64,000 nt of DNA from Microbispora catharanthi (GTDB taxonomy: Bacteria > Actinomycetota > Actinomycetes > Streptosporangiales > Streptosporangiaceae). Positions 29,467 through 38,916 of this stretch are shown piece by piece. The stretch's first letter is position 1. Each line of letters begins with the position of its first letter. The stretch spans positions 493,193 to 557,192 of the forward strand of contig NZ_VDMA02000003.1 of the NCBI RefSeq assembly GCF_006334915.2, written 5' to 3'. The notes beneath the pieces were generated by a model. That model was not told the DNA's origin, did no database searches, and saw nothing but the letters and a program-made list of their open reading frames with translations. The position numbers and the translations under genes are program-made.

Positions 29467-29910
29467 TTACTGGGCGATCTGGGTGATCTGGAAGGGCACC
29501 GGCTGCTGGGCCTGGTGCGGGTGCTCGGTGCCGGCGTAGACCTTGAGCTTCTTGGCCATCTTGCGGCCCAGGGCGTTCTTGGGAAGCATGCCGCGGACGG
29601 CCTTCTCCACGGCCCGGTCCGGACGCTTCTCCATGAGCTCGCCGTAGCTGACGGCACGCAGACCGCCGGGGTAACCCGAGTGGCGGTACGCCTTCTTCTG
29701 CTCGAGCTTGTTGCCGCTCAGGGCGATCTTCTCGGCGTTGATGACGATGACGAAGTCACCCGTGTCGACATGCGGGGCGAAGATCGGCTTGTGCTTCCCG
29801 CGGAGCAGGGTCGCCACCTGGCTGGCCAGCCGGCCGAGCACGACGTCGGTCGCGTCGATGACGTACCACTGACGTTCGACGTCGTTGGGCTTCGGTGAGA
29901 ACGTGCGCAC
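29467..29910 (-). CDS. rplM: 50S ribosomal protein L13
   Basis: This 147-residue protein is an early-assembly 23S rRNA binder. It shows [40 protein letters not shown] and [11 protein letters not shown], all typical of L13. I chose the GTG at 29910, with GAAGG seven bases upstream, giving the family length. It is the first gene of the rplM-rpsI-glmM operon. A promoter lies about 145 bases upstream, and a small hairpin lies in the leader. Confidence 0.97.
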   Translation of the reverse strand: MRTFSPKPNDVERQWYVIDATDVVLGRLASQVATLLRGKHKPIFAPHVDTGDFVIVINAEKIALSGNKLEQKKAYRHSGYPGGLRAVSYGELMEKRPDRAVEKAVRGMLPKNALGRKMAKKLKVYAGTEHPHQAQQPVPFQITQIAQ

Positions 29911-30014
29911 GGCAGTGCCTTCTGTCGGAATGTGAACTCTCGGTAGGTTGCGCAGGCACGGCGACAACCTCCGTCTCCACATGTACGGGAGAAGACGCCG
30001 GACGCGCCGTGCAC

Positions 30015-30032
30015 CGGTCTGCGGACAGACCG
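30015..30032 (-). other. Leader hairpin in the rplM 5' UTR
   Basis: Arms CGGTCTG and CAGACCG pair perfectly around a four-base loop in the first 35 bases of the predicted transcript. It could stabilise the mRNA or take part in L13 autoregulation; this is inference. Confidence 0.5.
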
Positions 30033-30053
30033 ATCCACACACAACGAACTAGC

Positions 30054-30082
30054 AGACTACCGACCCGACGCGGCCTGGTCAA
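30054..30082 (-). promoter_or_regulatory. Promoter of rplM-rpsI-glmM
   Basis: On the minus strand TTGACC (30077-30082), a 17-base spacer and TAGTCT (30054-30059) form a housekeeping-type promoter. The predicted leader is about 137 bases. Confidence 0.75.
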
Positions 30083-30247
30083 AACGGCGAGGGGCGCGGG
30101 GCATTGGAACGCCTCATTTGAACGTTCATCAAATCCATACCCATTCGCCTCTTCTTCCCCATGGCGCAGATCTCTATATTTGACTGCGGTATGTGGCAGA
30201 CCCCTCACAAAAAACACACCTTCCGTGGCCCCTTACGGGGGACTCAG

Positions 30248-30973
30248 ATGGGTCTGCTGGCATGCGCCGTGGCCATCCTGCTCACCGGTGTCGTGATCGG
30301 CAGGATCAGCACCCGGTCGAGCGAGGTCGACGACGTCTATCTGCGCAAGTCGGAGCCGTCCCCGTCGCCGAGCGTGAGCGCGGCGGGCGCGGTGCCGCGC
30401 GACCGGCCCACCCTCGACCACGTGCTGCGCACCGTGGCTCCGGTCGTCCCCCGGCAGGTGCCGCAGCGCCGGCCCCGGAAGGAAAGGCCACCCTCCACGC
30501 TGATCGACGGCTCCGACAGCGGCTCGCGGCACACCGTTCTCACGCCCCGGACGGACGGCGGCGACGACACGTACGACGCCGACTCGATGCGGTCCGCCTC
30601 GATGGAGGCCGAGGTCGTGCGCCTGGTCAACGCCGAACGCCGCAGGCACGGCTGCCGGCCTCTGCGCGTGGACCCCCGCCTCGTGGAGTCCGCCCGCGCG
30701 CACTCGGACGAGATGGCGTCGAGCAGGCTGTTCCGGCACAGCTCCCCCGGGGGCGCCTCTCCCTGGGACCGCATGGGCGCGGCGGGCTACTCCGACGGCG
30801 GGGCCGAGACGATCGCCAGGGGCTACCAGACCGCCGAGGCGGTCGTACGCGGCTGGATGGCCGGGCAGAGCGACCGCGCCACGCTGCTCGACTGCCGCCT
30901 GGTCGCGACCGGGGTCGGCGTGAGCACGGGCGAGGGCGGCCCGTGGTGGACCGAGGACTTCGGGTATTCCTGA
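30248..30973 (+). CDS. Secreted or membrane-anchored CAP/SCP-domain protein
   Basis: This is a 241-residue exported protein. An N-terminal hydrophobic segment (about 2-18) is followed by a Ser/Pro-rich linker (to 110) and a CAP domain (about 118-241): AEVVRLVNAERRRHGCRPL, SRLFRHSSPGGASPWDRMG, then a Gly-Ala-Glu-Thr-Ile-Ala in place of GENIA, and WWTEDFGY. The second metal-site His found in many CAP proteins (GHR) is replaced: WMAGQSDRATLL. I chose the ATG at 30248 for its GGGGGA site. It heads a plus-strand trio with the two disordered membrane proteins. Confidence 0.85.
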   Translation: MGLLACAVAILLTGVVIGRISTRSSEVDDVYLRKSEPSPSPSVSAAGAVPRDRPTLDHVLRTVAPVVPRQVPQRRPRKERPPSTLIDGSDSGSRHTVLTPRTDGGDDTYDADSMRSASMEAEVVRLVNAERRRHGCRPLRVDPRLVESARAHSDEMASSRLFRHSSPGGASPWDRMGAAGYSDGGAETIARGYQTAEAVVRGWMAGQSDRATLLDCRLVATGVGVSTGEGGPWWTEDFGYS

Positions 30974-31014
30974 CGCTTCCTCATCTGTCCAGATAGCCGA
31001 CTAATCTCAGCGCC

Positions 31015-32196
31015 ATGGGTTATCCCGGCGACCAGCAACCACCTCCGCCGCATCATCCACCCGATCCCCGCAGGCGGGACCTGCCGCCGTACTCCGGCGG
31101 GGACGACTCTCCCCTCGCCGGCCGTCGCGACGCGCCGCCCTACGGCGGGGGGCAGCCGCCGTACCAGCGCGAGCAGTCGCCGTACGCCCGCGAGCAATCG
31201 CCATACGAACGTGAGCAATCGCCATACGAACGCGAGCAGGCGCCCTACCAGCCCTACCCGCAGCAGCCCTACCGGCAGCAGCCCGAGCAGCAGCCGTACG
31301 CCGGACGCGGGCCGTACGAGCAGGAGGGCCCCCACCGGATCGAGGAGCTCGCGTCGGGCCCGTACGCGTCCCCGCCCGGCGGTCAGGCGGGCGGCGACTG
31401 GGACGTGCGGCGGCAGCCGACGGCGTCGCCGGCGCCTCCGCCGCCGGAGCCCGTGTGGGATCCGGACGCGAAGGGCCCCTGGTGGCGTCGCCCGTGGGCC
31501 CTCGGCCTCGCCCTGCTGGCCCTCATCGGGGCGCTGTTCACCGGCCTGTGGTACGCCGCGCGCAACGAGAAGCCGCCGGTCGCCGCCCCGACGCCCACCA
31601 CCCGCCCCTCACCACCGCTCGTCTCCGAGGGGCCCCCGGGCAAGTTCGGCTACACCGCCTCACGGGCGACCGACAAAAGCCCGCTGTCGCTCCGGGAGCT
31701 GTTCGCCAAGGGCAAATTCGTCAAGAACAAGCGTTCGTACGTCCGCACGACGTTCCGTAAGGAGAAAAAGTGCGCGGACGGCGTCACCGGCGACAAAATC
31801 ACCAAGGCGCTCAAGGCGGGCGGATGCACGCAACTGCTGCGGGCGAGCTTCGCGGACTCCAAGGGCACGGTCATCGGCACCGTGGGCGTCGCCAACCTCA
31901 AAACCTCCGCCACGGCGAAGAAGGTCGCCTCAGCCGGAGGCGGCGGCGAGCGCAAGGACTACCTCAAGCCGCTGCCGGGCAAGGACGAGGCCACCAAGCA
32001 CCTCGGCACCGGCGAGGCGTACGCGGGCGGCTGGACCCACGGCCACTACGCGGTGCTGCTCTGGTTCCAGTTCAAGGACGGCCACAAACCAGCCAAGAAC
32101 GAGCTGAAACGGCTCTACCAGACCGCGGTGGACGTCACCGACGCGACTGTTTTCCCTGCCCTCGACACCCGTTCGCTCAACGGTGGCCCCAGCTGA
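31015..32196 (+). CDS. Membrane protein with Pro/Gln-rich N-terminus and small exported domain
   Basis: This is a 393-residue single-pass protein. Residues 1-155 are disordered and rich in Pro, Gln, Tyr and Arg, with four copies of Y-x-R-E-Q-[SA]-P (residues 50-77) encoded by a 21-base tandem repeat. A basic WWRR precedes a membrane helix (about 162-181), so the N-terminus should be cytoplasmic. The exported domain (about 205-393) has two cysteines (KKCADG and GGCTQLL). It resembles the end of the next gene's product. I recognise no named family. Confidence 0.75.
   Translation: MGYPGDQQPPPPHHPPDPRRRDLPPYSGGDDSPLAGRRDAPPYGGGQPPYQREQSPYAREQSPYEREQSPYEREQAPYQPYPQQPYRQQPEQQPYAGRGPYEQEGPHRIEELASGPYASPPGGQAGGDWDVRRQPTASPAPPPPEPVWDPDAKGPWWRRPWALGLALLALIGALFTGLWYAARNEKPPVAAPTPTTRPSPPLVSEGPPGKFGYTASRATDKSPLSLRELFAKGKFVKNKRSYVRTTFRKEKKCADGVTGDKITKALKAGGCTQLLRASFADSKGTVIGTVGVANLKTSATAKKVASAGGGGERKDYLKPLPGKDEATKHLGTGEAYAGGWTHGHYAVLLWFQFKDGHKPAKNELKRLYQTAVDVTDATVFPALDTRSLNGGPS
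31162..31245 (+). repeat. 21-base coding tandem repeat, four copies
   Basis: Four head-to-tail copies encode Tyr-x-Arg-Glu-Gln-Ser/Ala-Pro. Copies 3 and 4 differ at only two positions, so the array expanded recently. Confidence 0.85.
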
Positions 32197-32302
32197 GGCC
32201 AGGCGTTCACTGAGGTGAAAGCCGGTGGGCGACCCGGGGCGGCTCGGACCGAAACGCCCATAGGGGCACGCCGATCGCGCCCGCGCCGTTACGCTTCCGG
32301 CT

Positions 32303-35300
32303 ATGCGTGGCAAGGATTCCGGTTCCGAGCACGAACACGAAACGGCGTGGGCCCGCCGCGAGGCGGACGCCGAGGGCTCGGCGACACCTCCGACGCCACC
32401 TCCGAGCTTCGGCCAGACCCCGCCGCCCGGGTTCGGGCAGCCTCCGGCGGACGACGGCACGGCCTGGGCCCCGGACGCCGCCGGTGCGGCGGACCGGCTT
32501 CCGGCCGTGCCCTACCCGACGAGGTACGGCCCTCCTGGCGGTCTCGGGGCACCGGAACGGCCCGATGACGACCCGGACAGCACGAACAGGTTCAGGGCCG
32601 TTCCGGCGTACGGCCCTCCGCCCGCCGCCCCCGGCGTAGCGGGAAACGCCGCCGTGCCCGGGAATCCCGAAGCATCGGAGGAAGCCGGAGGGCTTCCCGC
32701 ACCGCGCCGTCCCGGCGACGAGGCCCTCGGCCTGCCCGCGCCCGGTGAGCCGCAGCCCGGCGCCGGCCACGGAGTCGGCCCCGGAGCCGGTCAGGGAGCC
32801 GGTCACGGCGCCGTGCCTCCGCAGCCCGCCTACGGCGCGGGCACGCCCTCCTGGCCGCAGCCCGAGGGTCAGCAGGGCATCCACTCGTGGCAGCCGACCG
32901 GCCACGGCGACCAGCAGCAGCCCGGCCACGGCGCACAGGGACATCCCGGATACGGCCCGCCCGCATGGCAGCCCCCGGCTCCGGCCACGCCTCCGTGGCA
33001 GCCTCCGGCCGAGCACCCCGATCCACGCCCGCCCGCCCCGGGCCCGGGCGCGCCCTCGTGGCAGCCCGAGGGCCAGGCAGTCCACTCGTGGCAGCCTCCG
33101 GCCGACCCGAACGCCGTGCGCTGGGAGCACCCCCCGGGCCCGGACGCGCCGTCCTGGCAGCCCGCGCAGCCGCCCTGGCAACCCGCACAGAGCGCGGGCG
33201 GCCCCGCGTACCCCCAGACTCCCCCGCCGCCCGGCTCGCAGCAGCCCGCCTACGGCCCCGGAACGCACCCCTGGCAGCCGCCCGCCGAGGGTGCGAACCC
33301 GGCGGCATGGCAGCCGCCCGCGGACGGGCCCAACCCGGCGTGGCAGCCACCGGCCGACCCGGGAGCGCAGCCGTGGCCTCCGCATGGTCCCGGAACGCCG
33401 GCCTGGGAGCCACCGCCCCCGGGCTCGGCCCCGCAGCCGTGGCAGCAGCAGCCGCCCTCTGCGGAAGCGGGAGCCCCGCACATGTGGCCCGCCCCCGTCG
33501 GCGATCCCGGCGCACAGCCCGGCCCCCAGCACGGCGCCCAGACAGGTCCCCAGCACGGCGCCCAGACAGGTCCCCAGCCCGGCGGCGTCACCTCCTGGCC
33601 CCACCCGGGCAACGAGTCGCAGTGGCCGCAGGGCCCCGCTGAGGCCGGAACGGGCGACTCCGGCCCTGCCCCGTGGCCGACCCCGCCAGGCGGCGAACCG
33701 GCCGCGCCCGGCGCCTTCGGCGCGTCCCCCTCGCCGTACGACGAGGGATCCCACGGCGGGGCGTGGCAGGGCCCGGCCGGGCCCCCTGCCGGGCCCCCTG
33801 CCTGGCCGCAGCCCGGCGGCCCTCCCGCGGCGCCGGCCTCGTACGGACCGGATCAGCAGAACGCCGGTGGTCCCTGGGCCGCCCAGCCCGGCGAGACGGC
33901 GCCCGGCGTGCCGACGTTCCCCGAGTGGGGGCCCGCCCCCGCCGCGGGGCAGCCGTCCGGCGGAGAGGCCTGGCCCCAGGCGCCGGTGCCCCACCAGGGG
34001 TATCCACCCGCCGCCCCACCGCAGTACGGCCCCCAATACGTGCCGCAGCCCGGCCCGGAATTCCCGGCCGGCCCGCCGGAGATGTACGCACAGGGAGCCG
34101 TGTCCCCGGAGGCGGTCCGCCCCGGGGAGCCCGGCGACGTGCCCGTGTGGCCGCCACGGCTGCCCGGCGAGCCGTACCCGCAGGGGGAGATGCCCGCGGG
34201 CACCTCCTGGCCCCCGACGAACGCCTACCAGGACGAGCCCGGCTCGGCGCATGCGCCCGAGGGCCCGTCCGGCGACCGGGCGGGCACGACCGAGTCAGGC
34301 GGCGCGTCCGGCGACGCGCCCACCCCCACCGGCACGCCCGGCCACACCACTCCGCCCGAGCACGGCACTGCGCCCGACCACAGCGGCACACCCGCGGACA
34401 CGGCGCATCACGCCGATGTGCCTGCCGACGGTGGTTCGCCCGCCGAAGGATCAGGACAGACGGGCGCACCCGCCGGCGAGCCCGCGTCGGGCGCTTCCGG
34501 GCAGGACGCTCCCGCGGGGAGCATCCCCCCACCGGACACGCCGGCGTCGTACCCTGCCGCTCCGGGTCACGCCGGGCCGCCCGAGGGCTTCGGGACCGAG
34601 ATGGCCCACTCGGTGACCCCGATCGAGGGGTTCCCTGTGCCCGGCGCACCGTACGAACCCGGCCAGGCCCTCGCGCACTCCGAAGAGAGCACCCCGCACA
34701 GCTCACAGAGCCCTCCGCACAGCTCACAGAGCACCCCGCACAGCTCACAGAGCACTCCGCACAGCTCACAGAGCACTCCGCACGGCGAACCGCAGCACCC
34801 GGCCTACGACAGGACGACGCAGCCGCTGCTCCCGCCGCAGCCCGAGGAGCCGTTCCAAGCGCCCACACAGACATCGAACGCGCCTGGTCAGGCGCAGGAC
34901 AGCGCACCGTCCGGGACACCGCTGGGGAGACAGGACGAGACACAGGGTCAGACCGCGTCTCAGTCCCCGTTCCAGTCGCCGTCCGCGACGTCCCCCTCGG
35001 ATGTCCCGCCATCCGTCGCGCCCCCGGGTGCGGCGTCATCCGACACGCCGGCCCTGGGCCCGTCCACGAGCGACGGCGTCACCGGGGCGGTCTCCCCCGA
35101 CCCCAATTCAGGACAGATGGCGACAACCTCTCCCACGACCGGTTCGCCCTCGCAGCCGACCGGTGAGACCCCGTTCGCGTTCACGCCGGTGACACCGGCC
35201 AAGGCGGGCAAGCCGACGCCTCCACCCGGATTCGGGCCGAACCCCTCCGCCCCCGGCGGCCCCTCCCCGGAGGGCAACCTCCCTGCGACGCTGGGCCCCA

Positions 35301-36025
35301 CCAGCCCTCCCCCCTCCGGCGGGAAGGTCAAGCGGATCCTGATGGCCGCCGGTGCGGTGGTCGTCGTGGGGGCGATCGGCACCGCGGCCTACTTCGCGTA
35401 CTCGGGCGAGCCTGACGGTGATCGAGCCGCCCGTACGCCGGCGGCCACCACGGCGCCCCCCTCAGCCGAGCCGCAGCCGACTTCCACGGTCTCCTCCGTC
35501 ATTCTCGACTCGGAGCAGACCGACCCCAAGACCCTGAAGCCGGGAGAGGCGTTCCCGGACGAGAAGGTGACGCTGGCGGGCACGACGTACCGCCGGGTCA
35601 AGGTCGACGTGACCGACGACTGCGGGAAGGCGGCGGCGGGCGCGTTCGCGCAGGCCCTCAGCGAGCAGCAGTGCCGCAGGGTGCTCAGGGCCACCTACGT
35701 GGACGGCAAGCGCCAGTACGCGGTGACCACGGGCATCGCCGTGCTGCCCGGCAAGACCGAGGCCCTCGCCGTGGACCAGGCCAAGGATCTCGGCGCCAAC
35801 GTCTGGTTCCGCGGCCTCGACGGCGACAAGGCGAGCCGAGCGGACAAGGTGTCGATCTCCGGCGGCTACGCCGCCGGCATGGTGTGGGGACGCTACATCG
35901 TGTTCAGCTACGCCACCTACGCCGACGGGCACACGCCGGACGCGAACGACAAGAACCTCGCGCCGATCAGCGGCGCCTTCCGCGACAACATGGCGAAGGT
36001 GATCGAAAAGCGCGCCTCACGCTGA
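32303..36025 (+). CDS. Giant Pro-rich disordered single-pass membrane protein
   Basis: This is a 1240-residue protein. About 1000 residues are low-complexity and rich in Pro, Gly, Gln, Ala, Ser and Thr. They contain ten WQP motifs (about 190-360), GPQHGAQT repeats and four [TP]PHSSQS repeats (797-824). A basic GGKVKR leads into a membrane helix (about 1012-1034). The exported end (about 1060-1240) has two cysteines (DDCGKAA and EQQCRRVLRATYVDGKRQ) and matches the exported part of the preceding protein. The layout predicts a huge cytoplasmic disordered arm. The function and family are unknown to me. The frame is unbroken. Confidence 0.75.
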   Translation: MRGKDSGSEHEHETAWARREADAEGSATPPTPPPSFGQTPPPGFGQPPADDGTAWAPDAAGAADRLPAVPYPTRYGPPGGLGAPERPDDDPDSTNRFRAVPAYGPPPAAPGVAGNAAVPGNPEASEEAGGLPAPRRPGDEALGLPAPGEPQPGAGHGVGPGAGQGAGHGAVPPQPAYGAGTPSWPQPEGQQGIHSWQPTGHGDQQQPGHGAQGHPGYGPPAWQPPAPATPPWQPPAEHPDPRPPAPGPGAPSWQPEGQAVHSWQPPADPNAVRWEHPPGPDAPSWQPAQPPWQPAQSAGGPAYPQTPPPPGSQQPAYGPGTHPWQPPAEGANPAAWQPPADGPNPAWQPPADPGAQPWPPHGPGTPAWEPPPPGSAPQPWQQQPPSAEAGAPHMWPAPVGDPGAQPGPQHGAQTGPQHGAQTGPQPGGVTSWPHPGNESQWPQGPAEAGTGDSGPAPWPTPPGGEPAAPGAFGASPSPYDEGSHGGAWQGPAGPPAGPPAWPQPGGPPAAPASYGPDQQNAGGPWAAQPGETAPGVPTFPEWGPAPAAGQPSGGEAWPQAPVPHQGYPPAAPPQYGPQYVPQPGPEFPAGPPEMYAQGAVSPEAVRPGEPGDVPVWPPRLPGEPYPQGEMPAGTSWPPTNAYQDEPGSAHAPEGPSGDRAGTTESGGASGDAPTPTGTPGHTTPPEHGTAPDHSGTPADTAHHADVPADGGSPAEGSGQTGAPAGEPASGASGQDAPAGSIPPPDTPASYPAAPGHAGPPEGFGTEMAHSVTPIEGFPVPGAPYEPGQALAHSEESTPHSSQSPPHSSQSTPHSSQSTPHSSQSTPHGEPQHPAYDRTTQPLLPPQPEEPFQAPTQTSNAPGQAQDSAPSGTPLGRQDETQGQTASQSPFQSPSATSPSDVPPSVAPPGAASSDTPALGPSTSDGVTGAVSPDPNSGQMATTSPTTGSPSQPTGETPFAFTPVTPAKAGKPTPPPGFGPNPSAPGGPSPEGNLPATLGPTSPPPSGGKVKRILMAAGAVVVVGAIGTAAYFAYSGEPDGDRAARTPAATTAPPSAEPQPTSTVSSVILDSEQTDPKTLKPGEAFPDEKVTLAGTTYRRVKVDVTDDCGKAAAGAFAQALSEQQCRRVLRATYVDGKRQYAVTTGIAVLPGKTEALAVDQAKDLGANVWFRGLDGDKASRADKVSISGGYAAGMVWGRYIVFSYATYADGHTPDANDKNLAPISGAFRDNMAKVIEKRASR
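34691..34774 (+). repeat. 21-base coding tandem repeat (PHSSQS type)
   Basis: Four near-identical 21-base units encode Thr/Pro-Pro-His-Ser-Ser-Gln-Ser, followed by a partial unit. The unit length equals that of the repeat in the neighbouring gene, but the sequence differs. Confidence 0.85.
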
Positions 36026-36104
36026 CGACCCCGGCGCGTGGCCTCCCATGCGGGGATCACGTGCCGCCCCGGCCCCGGCGATCGGAGCAGGGGGCCGTCG
36101 GAGC

Positions 36105-36152
36105 AGGTGCTCAGGGGTCAGGCGCGCAGAGCTTAGGTGCGCAGGGGTCAGG
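36105..36152. repeat. Short direct repeat at the 3' end of truA
   Basis: Two 18-base copies of AGGTGCkCAGGGGTCAGG (36105-36122 and 36135-36152) differ at one position and start 30 bases apart. The second runs over the truA stop codon, so the downstream gap looks like a local duplication. Confidence 0.7.
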
Positions 36153-37038
36153 TACTCAGTGTGCGCACGCGGCGGGTGGCGGCGGCCCGCCGCGCCAGTT
36201 CCTCCGGCCCTGGGTAGCGCACCTCCTCAAGCGTGAGACCGTGCGCGGGCGCGACGTGCACACCCGAGTCCCGTACCGCTGTCGCCAGCACCTCGGCGGG
36301 CCACTCGACGGGCCGTCTGCCCTCCCCCACGGTCAGTAGCGAGCCGACCAGCGCCCGGACCATCGAGTGACAGAAGGCGTCGGCGACCACGGTCGCGAGG
36401 AGGATCCCGTCCTCGCCCCTGACCCAGTCGAGCCGCTGAAGCTCACGGATCGTGGTCGCGCCCTCGCGTCTGCGGCAGAAGGCGGCGAAGTCGTGCTCGC
36501 CCAGCAGGCGGGCGGCCGCCGCGTTCAGCAGGTCCACGTCCAGCGGCCGGGCATACCACAGCACCTCGCGCCGCCGCAGCGGGTCCACCCCGCCGGGGGC
36601 GTCGCCGACGCGGTAGCCGTAGCGGCGCGACAGCGCGGAGAACCGGGCGTCGAAGCCCTCGGGAGCGACGCTGACGGCGTGCACCCGCACGTCGAGGGGC
36701 AGCACCCCGGCCAGCCGCCTCGTCAGCGCAGCGAGCCACTCAGCGCCGCGCTCCCCCCACGCCTGTTCCGGATCCTCGGGGACGGGGGCACGCCCGGACG
36801 AGGCGGCGGCCAGCGCGGCGAGCGGGAGGTCGACGTGCGCCACCTGCCCCCTCGCGTGGACACCGGCGTCGGTGCGGCCCGCGACGGTGAGCGACGGCGG
36901 GGCGTCCAGGCGCAGGACGCGGCCCAGCGCGTCCTCGATCTCCCCCTGCACGGTGCGCCGCCCCGGCTGGCGCGCCCAGCCCGAGAAGTCCGTGCCGTCG
37001 TAACCCAGGTCAAGCCTCAGCCGCAGTTCTCGCTCCAC
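36148..37038 (-). CDS. truA: tRNA pseudouridine synthase A
   Basis: This is a 296-residue enzyme that makes pseudouridine at positions 38-40 of tRNA anticodon arms. The catalytic Asp lies in [37 protein letters not shown] opens the fold, and the C-terminal half has [20 protein letters not shown] chose the GTG at 37038, which has AGGGA five bases upstream; a GTG 33 bases earlier lacks a site. It is the last gene of the alpha operon, 94 bases after rplQ, with a hairpin between. Confidence 0.95.
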   Translation of the reverse strand: MERELRLRLDLGYDGTDFSGWARQPGRRTVQGEIEDALGRVLRLDAPPSLTVAGRTDAGVHARGQVAHVDLPLAALAAASSGRAPVPEDPEQAWGERGAEWLAALTRRLAGVLPLDVRVHAVSVAPEGFDARFSALSRRYGYRVGDAPGGVDPLRRREVLWYARPLDVDLLNAAAARLLGEHDFAAFCRRREGATTIRELQRLDWVRGEDGILLATVVADAFCHSMVRALVGSLLTVGEGRRPVEWPAEVLATAVRDSGVHVAPAHGLTLEEVRYPGPEELARRAAATRRVRTLST

Positions 37039-37078
37039 GCCATCCCTCGTACGGTGCCTCGTACGGTGCACAAACGAA

Positions 37079-37119
37079 GAGCGGGCCCAGCATCCCCGGA
37101 AGGGAAACTGAGCCCGCTC
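37079..37119 (-). terminator. Probable terminator after rplQ
   Basis: Arms GAGCGGGC (37079-37086) and GCCCGCTC (37112-37119) pair perfectly; on the minus strand CTTCGTTTG follows. A second hairpin, AGCCTG-GGAT-CAGGCT, spans the rplQ stop. Read-through into truA is possible. Confidence 0.6.
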
Positions 37120-37132
37120 ACAGAGCCTGGGA

Positions 37133-37657
37133 TCAGGCTTCGTCCTTCTTGTCGCCCTCAGCCACCTCGGCGGCGGCCTCAGGAGCCTCCGCCGTCTCGG
37201 CGGCCTCGTCCTGCACGGCCGGCGTCTCCTCGACCTCGGCCGGAGCGGCCTCGGCGGCGGGCGCGGCCGGAGCCGTACGGGAGACCCTGACCGGGTTCAG
37301 CTGCTCGGTGACCAGCTCGATGACCGCCATCGGAGCGGCGTCGCCCTTGCGCGGGCCGAGCTTGGTGATCCGGGTGTAGCCACCGGGACGCTCGGCGTAC
37401 GTCGGGGCGATCTCGGTGAAGAGGTGGTGGACGACGCCCTTGTCGCGGACGACCGTCAGCACCTGGCGACGGTTGTGGATGTCGCCCTTCTTCGCCTTGG
37501 TGATCAGCTTCTCCGCGAGCGGGCGGAGACGCCTGGCCTTGGCCTCGGTGGTGGTGATCCGGCCGTTCTGGAACAGCGAGGTGGCGAGGTTCGCCAGGAT
37601 CAGCCGCTCGTGGGCCGGGCTGCCGCCGAGGCGGGCGCCCTTGGTGGGCTTGGGCAT
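37133..37657 (-). CDS. rplQ: 50S ribosomal protein L17
   Basis: This 174-residue protein has the L17 core in its first 120 residues ([20 protein letters not shown] and [20 protein letters not shown]). A C-terminal extension of about 50 residues is rich in Ala and Glu, which is common in actinobacterial L17. It lies at the distal end of the alpha operon after rpoA, with a hairpin in the 148-base gap. Confidence 0.97.
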   Translation of the reverse strand: MPKPTKGARLGGSPAHERLILANLATSLFQNGRITTTEAKARRLRPLAEKLITKAKKGDIHNRRQVLTVVRDKGVVHHLFTEIAPTYAERPGGYTRITKLGPRKGDAAPMAVIELVTEQLNPVRVSRTAPAAPAAEAAPAEVEETPAVQDEAAETAEAPEAAAEVAEGDKKDEA

Positions 37658-37750
37658 TTCATGCTCCTCATGGATAACCCGCTCCGGCCGTGTCAGGTAC
37701 CGGGGTCGGGCCGACCGGCGTACCGGTCGTGACTTGTCATCGCCGCCTCA

Positions 37751-37771
37751 TGCCGCCCTCGACGGGCGGCA
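37751..37771 (-). other. Intercistronic hairpin between rpoA and rplQ
   Basis: Arms TGCCGCCC and GGGCGGCA pair perfectly over eight bases with a five-base loop. No U-run follows, so mRNA stabilisation or partial attenuation is more likely than full termination. Confidence 0.6.
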
Positions 37772-37805
37772 CGAGACGGTGGTGCCGCTGCTGGAAGACG
37801 GGCGA

Positions 37806-38822
37806 TCAGTACTGCTCGGTCTCGATGAACCCGCCGTCCTCGTCGTCGTACCCGCCGCCGGCGACGGCGGAGGGGTCGAACCCGGGCGGGGAGTCCTTGA
37901 GAGCCAGGCCCATCTCGTGCAGCTTCTGCTTGACCTCTTCGATCGACTTGGCGCCGAAGTTGCGGATGTCCAGCAGGTCCTGCTCGCTGCGGGCGACGAG
38001 CTCACCCACGGTGTGGATGCCCTCGCGCTTGAGGCAGTTGTACGAACGGACGGTGAGGTTGAGCTCCTCGATCGGCAGCGCCAGGTCGGCCGCGAGAGCC
38101 GCGTCCGTCGGCGACGGGCCGATGTCGATGCCCTCGGCCTCGACGTTGAGCTCACGGGCCAGGCCGAACAGCTCGACCAGGGTCTTGCCGGCCGAGGCCA
38201 CCGCGTCGCGGGGCTTCATGGACGGCTTGGTCTCGACGTCGAGGATCAGGCGGTCGAAGTCCGTGCGCTGCTCGACACGGGTGGCCTCGACCTTGTAGGT
38301 GACCTTGAGGACCGGAGAGTAGATCGAGTCGATCGGAATCCGGCCGATCTCCTGGCCAGGCTGCTTGTTCTGGGCGGCGGAGACGTAGCCGCGGCCGCGC
38401 TCGACGGTCAGCTCCATCTCCAGCTTCGCCTTGCCGTTCAGCGTGGCGATGTGCAGGTCGGGGTTGTGCACCTCGACACCGGCCGGAGGCGCGATGTCGG
38501 CGGCGGTGACCTCACCCGGGCCCTGCTTGCGCAGGTACATCACCACGGGCTCGTCGTGCTCGGAGGAGACGACCAGCGACTTGAGGTTCAGGATGATGTC
38601 GGTGACGTCTTCCTTGACCCCCGGCACGGTCGAGAACTCGTGGAGCACGCCCTCGATGCGGATGCTGGTGACCGCCGCCCCCGGGATGGAGGACAGCAGC
38701 GTCCGCCGCACCGAGTTGCCGATGGTGTAACCGAAGCCCGGCTCGAGCGGCTCGATGATGAACCTGGACCGGTGCTCCTCGAGCGACTCCTCCTGGAGGC
38801 TCGGGCGCTGTGCGATGAGCAT
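37806..38822 (-). CDS. rpoA: RNA polymerase alpha subunit
   Basis: This 338-residue subunit dimerises to nucleate RNA polymerase. The N-terminal assembly domain includes [20 protein letters not shown] and [20 protein letters not shown]. The C-terminal domain, which binds UP elements and activators, has [20 protein letters not shown] and [17 protein letters not shown]. The ATG at 38822 has AGGAG six bases upstream; the frame extends 33 bases further without support. It sits between rpsD and rplQ as usual. Confidence 0.98.
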   Translation of the reverse strand: MLIAQRPSLQEESLEEHRSRFIIEPLEPGFGYTIGNSVRRTLLSSIPGAAVTSIRIEGVLHEFSTVPGVKEDVTDIILNLKSLVVSSEHDEPVVMYLRKQGPGEVTAADIAPPAGVEVHNPDLHIATLNGKAKLEMELTVERGRGYVSAAQNKQPGQEIGRIPIDSIYSPVLKVTYKVEATRVEQRTDFDRLILDVETKPSMKPRDAVASAGKTLVELFGLARELNVEAEGIDIGPSPTDAALAADLALPIEELNLTVRSYNCLKREGIHTVGELVARSEQDLLDIRNFGAKSIEEVKQKLHEMGLALKDSPPGFDPSAVAGGGYDDEDGGFIETEQY

Positions 38823-38916
38823 CAGGATCTCCTGGATCCGGGACGACCCCGTCACGGCGGACGAGGAGCCCCTGGGTTACGGCGACGCCCGCTATTTGAC
38901 GCCGCTCGCCTACAAC

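Larger units (their letters stand above)
29911..30247. other. Divergent intergenic region between rplM and the CAP gene
   Basis: This stretch holds the rplM promoter and leader hairpin on the minus strand. On the plus strand it holds the AT-richer approach to the CAP gene (30125-30245), where CCCCTTACGGGG (30229-30240) forms a small hairpin just ahead of the chosen start. I see no further gene. An in-frame ATG at 30161 could lengthen the CAP protein by 29 residues. Confidence 0.5.

Noticed and set aside
31162..31245. Regular 21-base repeats resembling a CRISPR array
   Set aside because: The units are contiguous with no spacers, lie in frame inside a gene and encode a heptapeptide.
36026..36104. 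Hairpin terminator between the giant disordered protein gene and truA
   Set aside because: Only short direct repeats are visible; I found no stem longer than six pairs.
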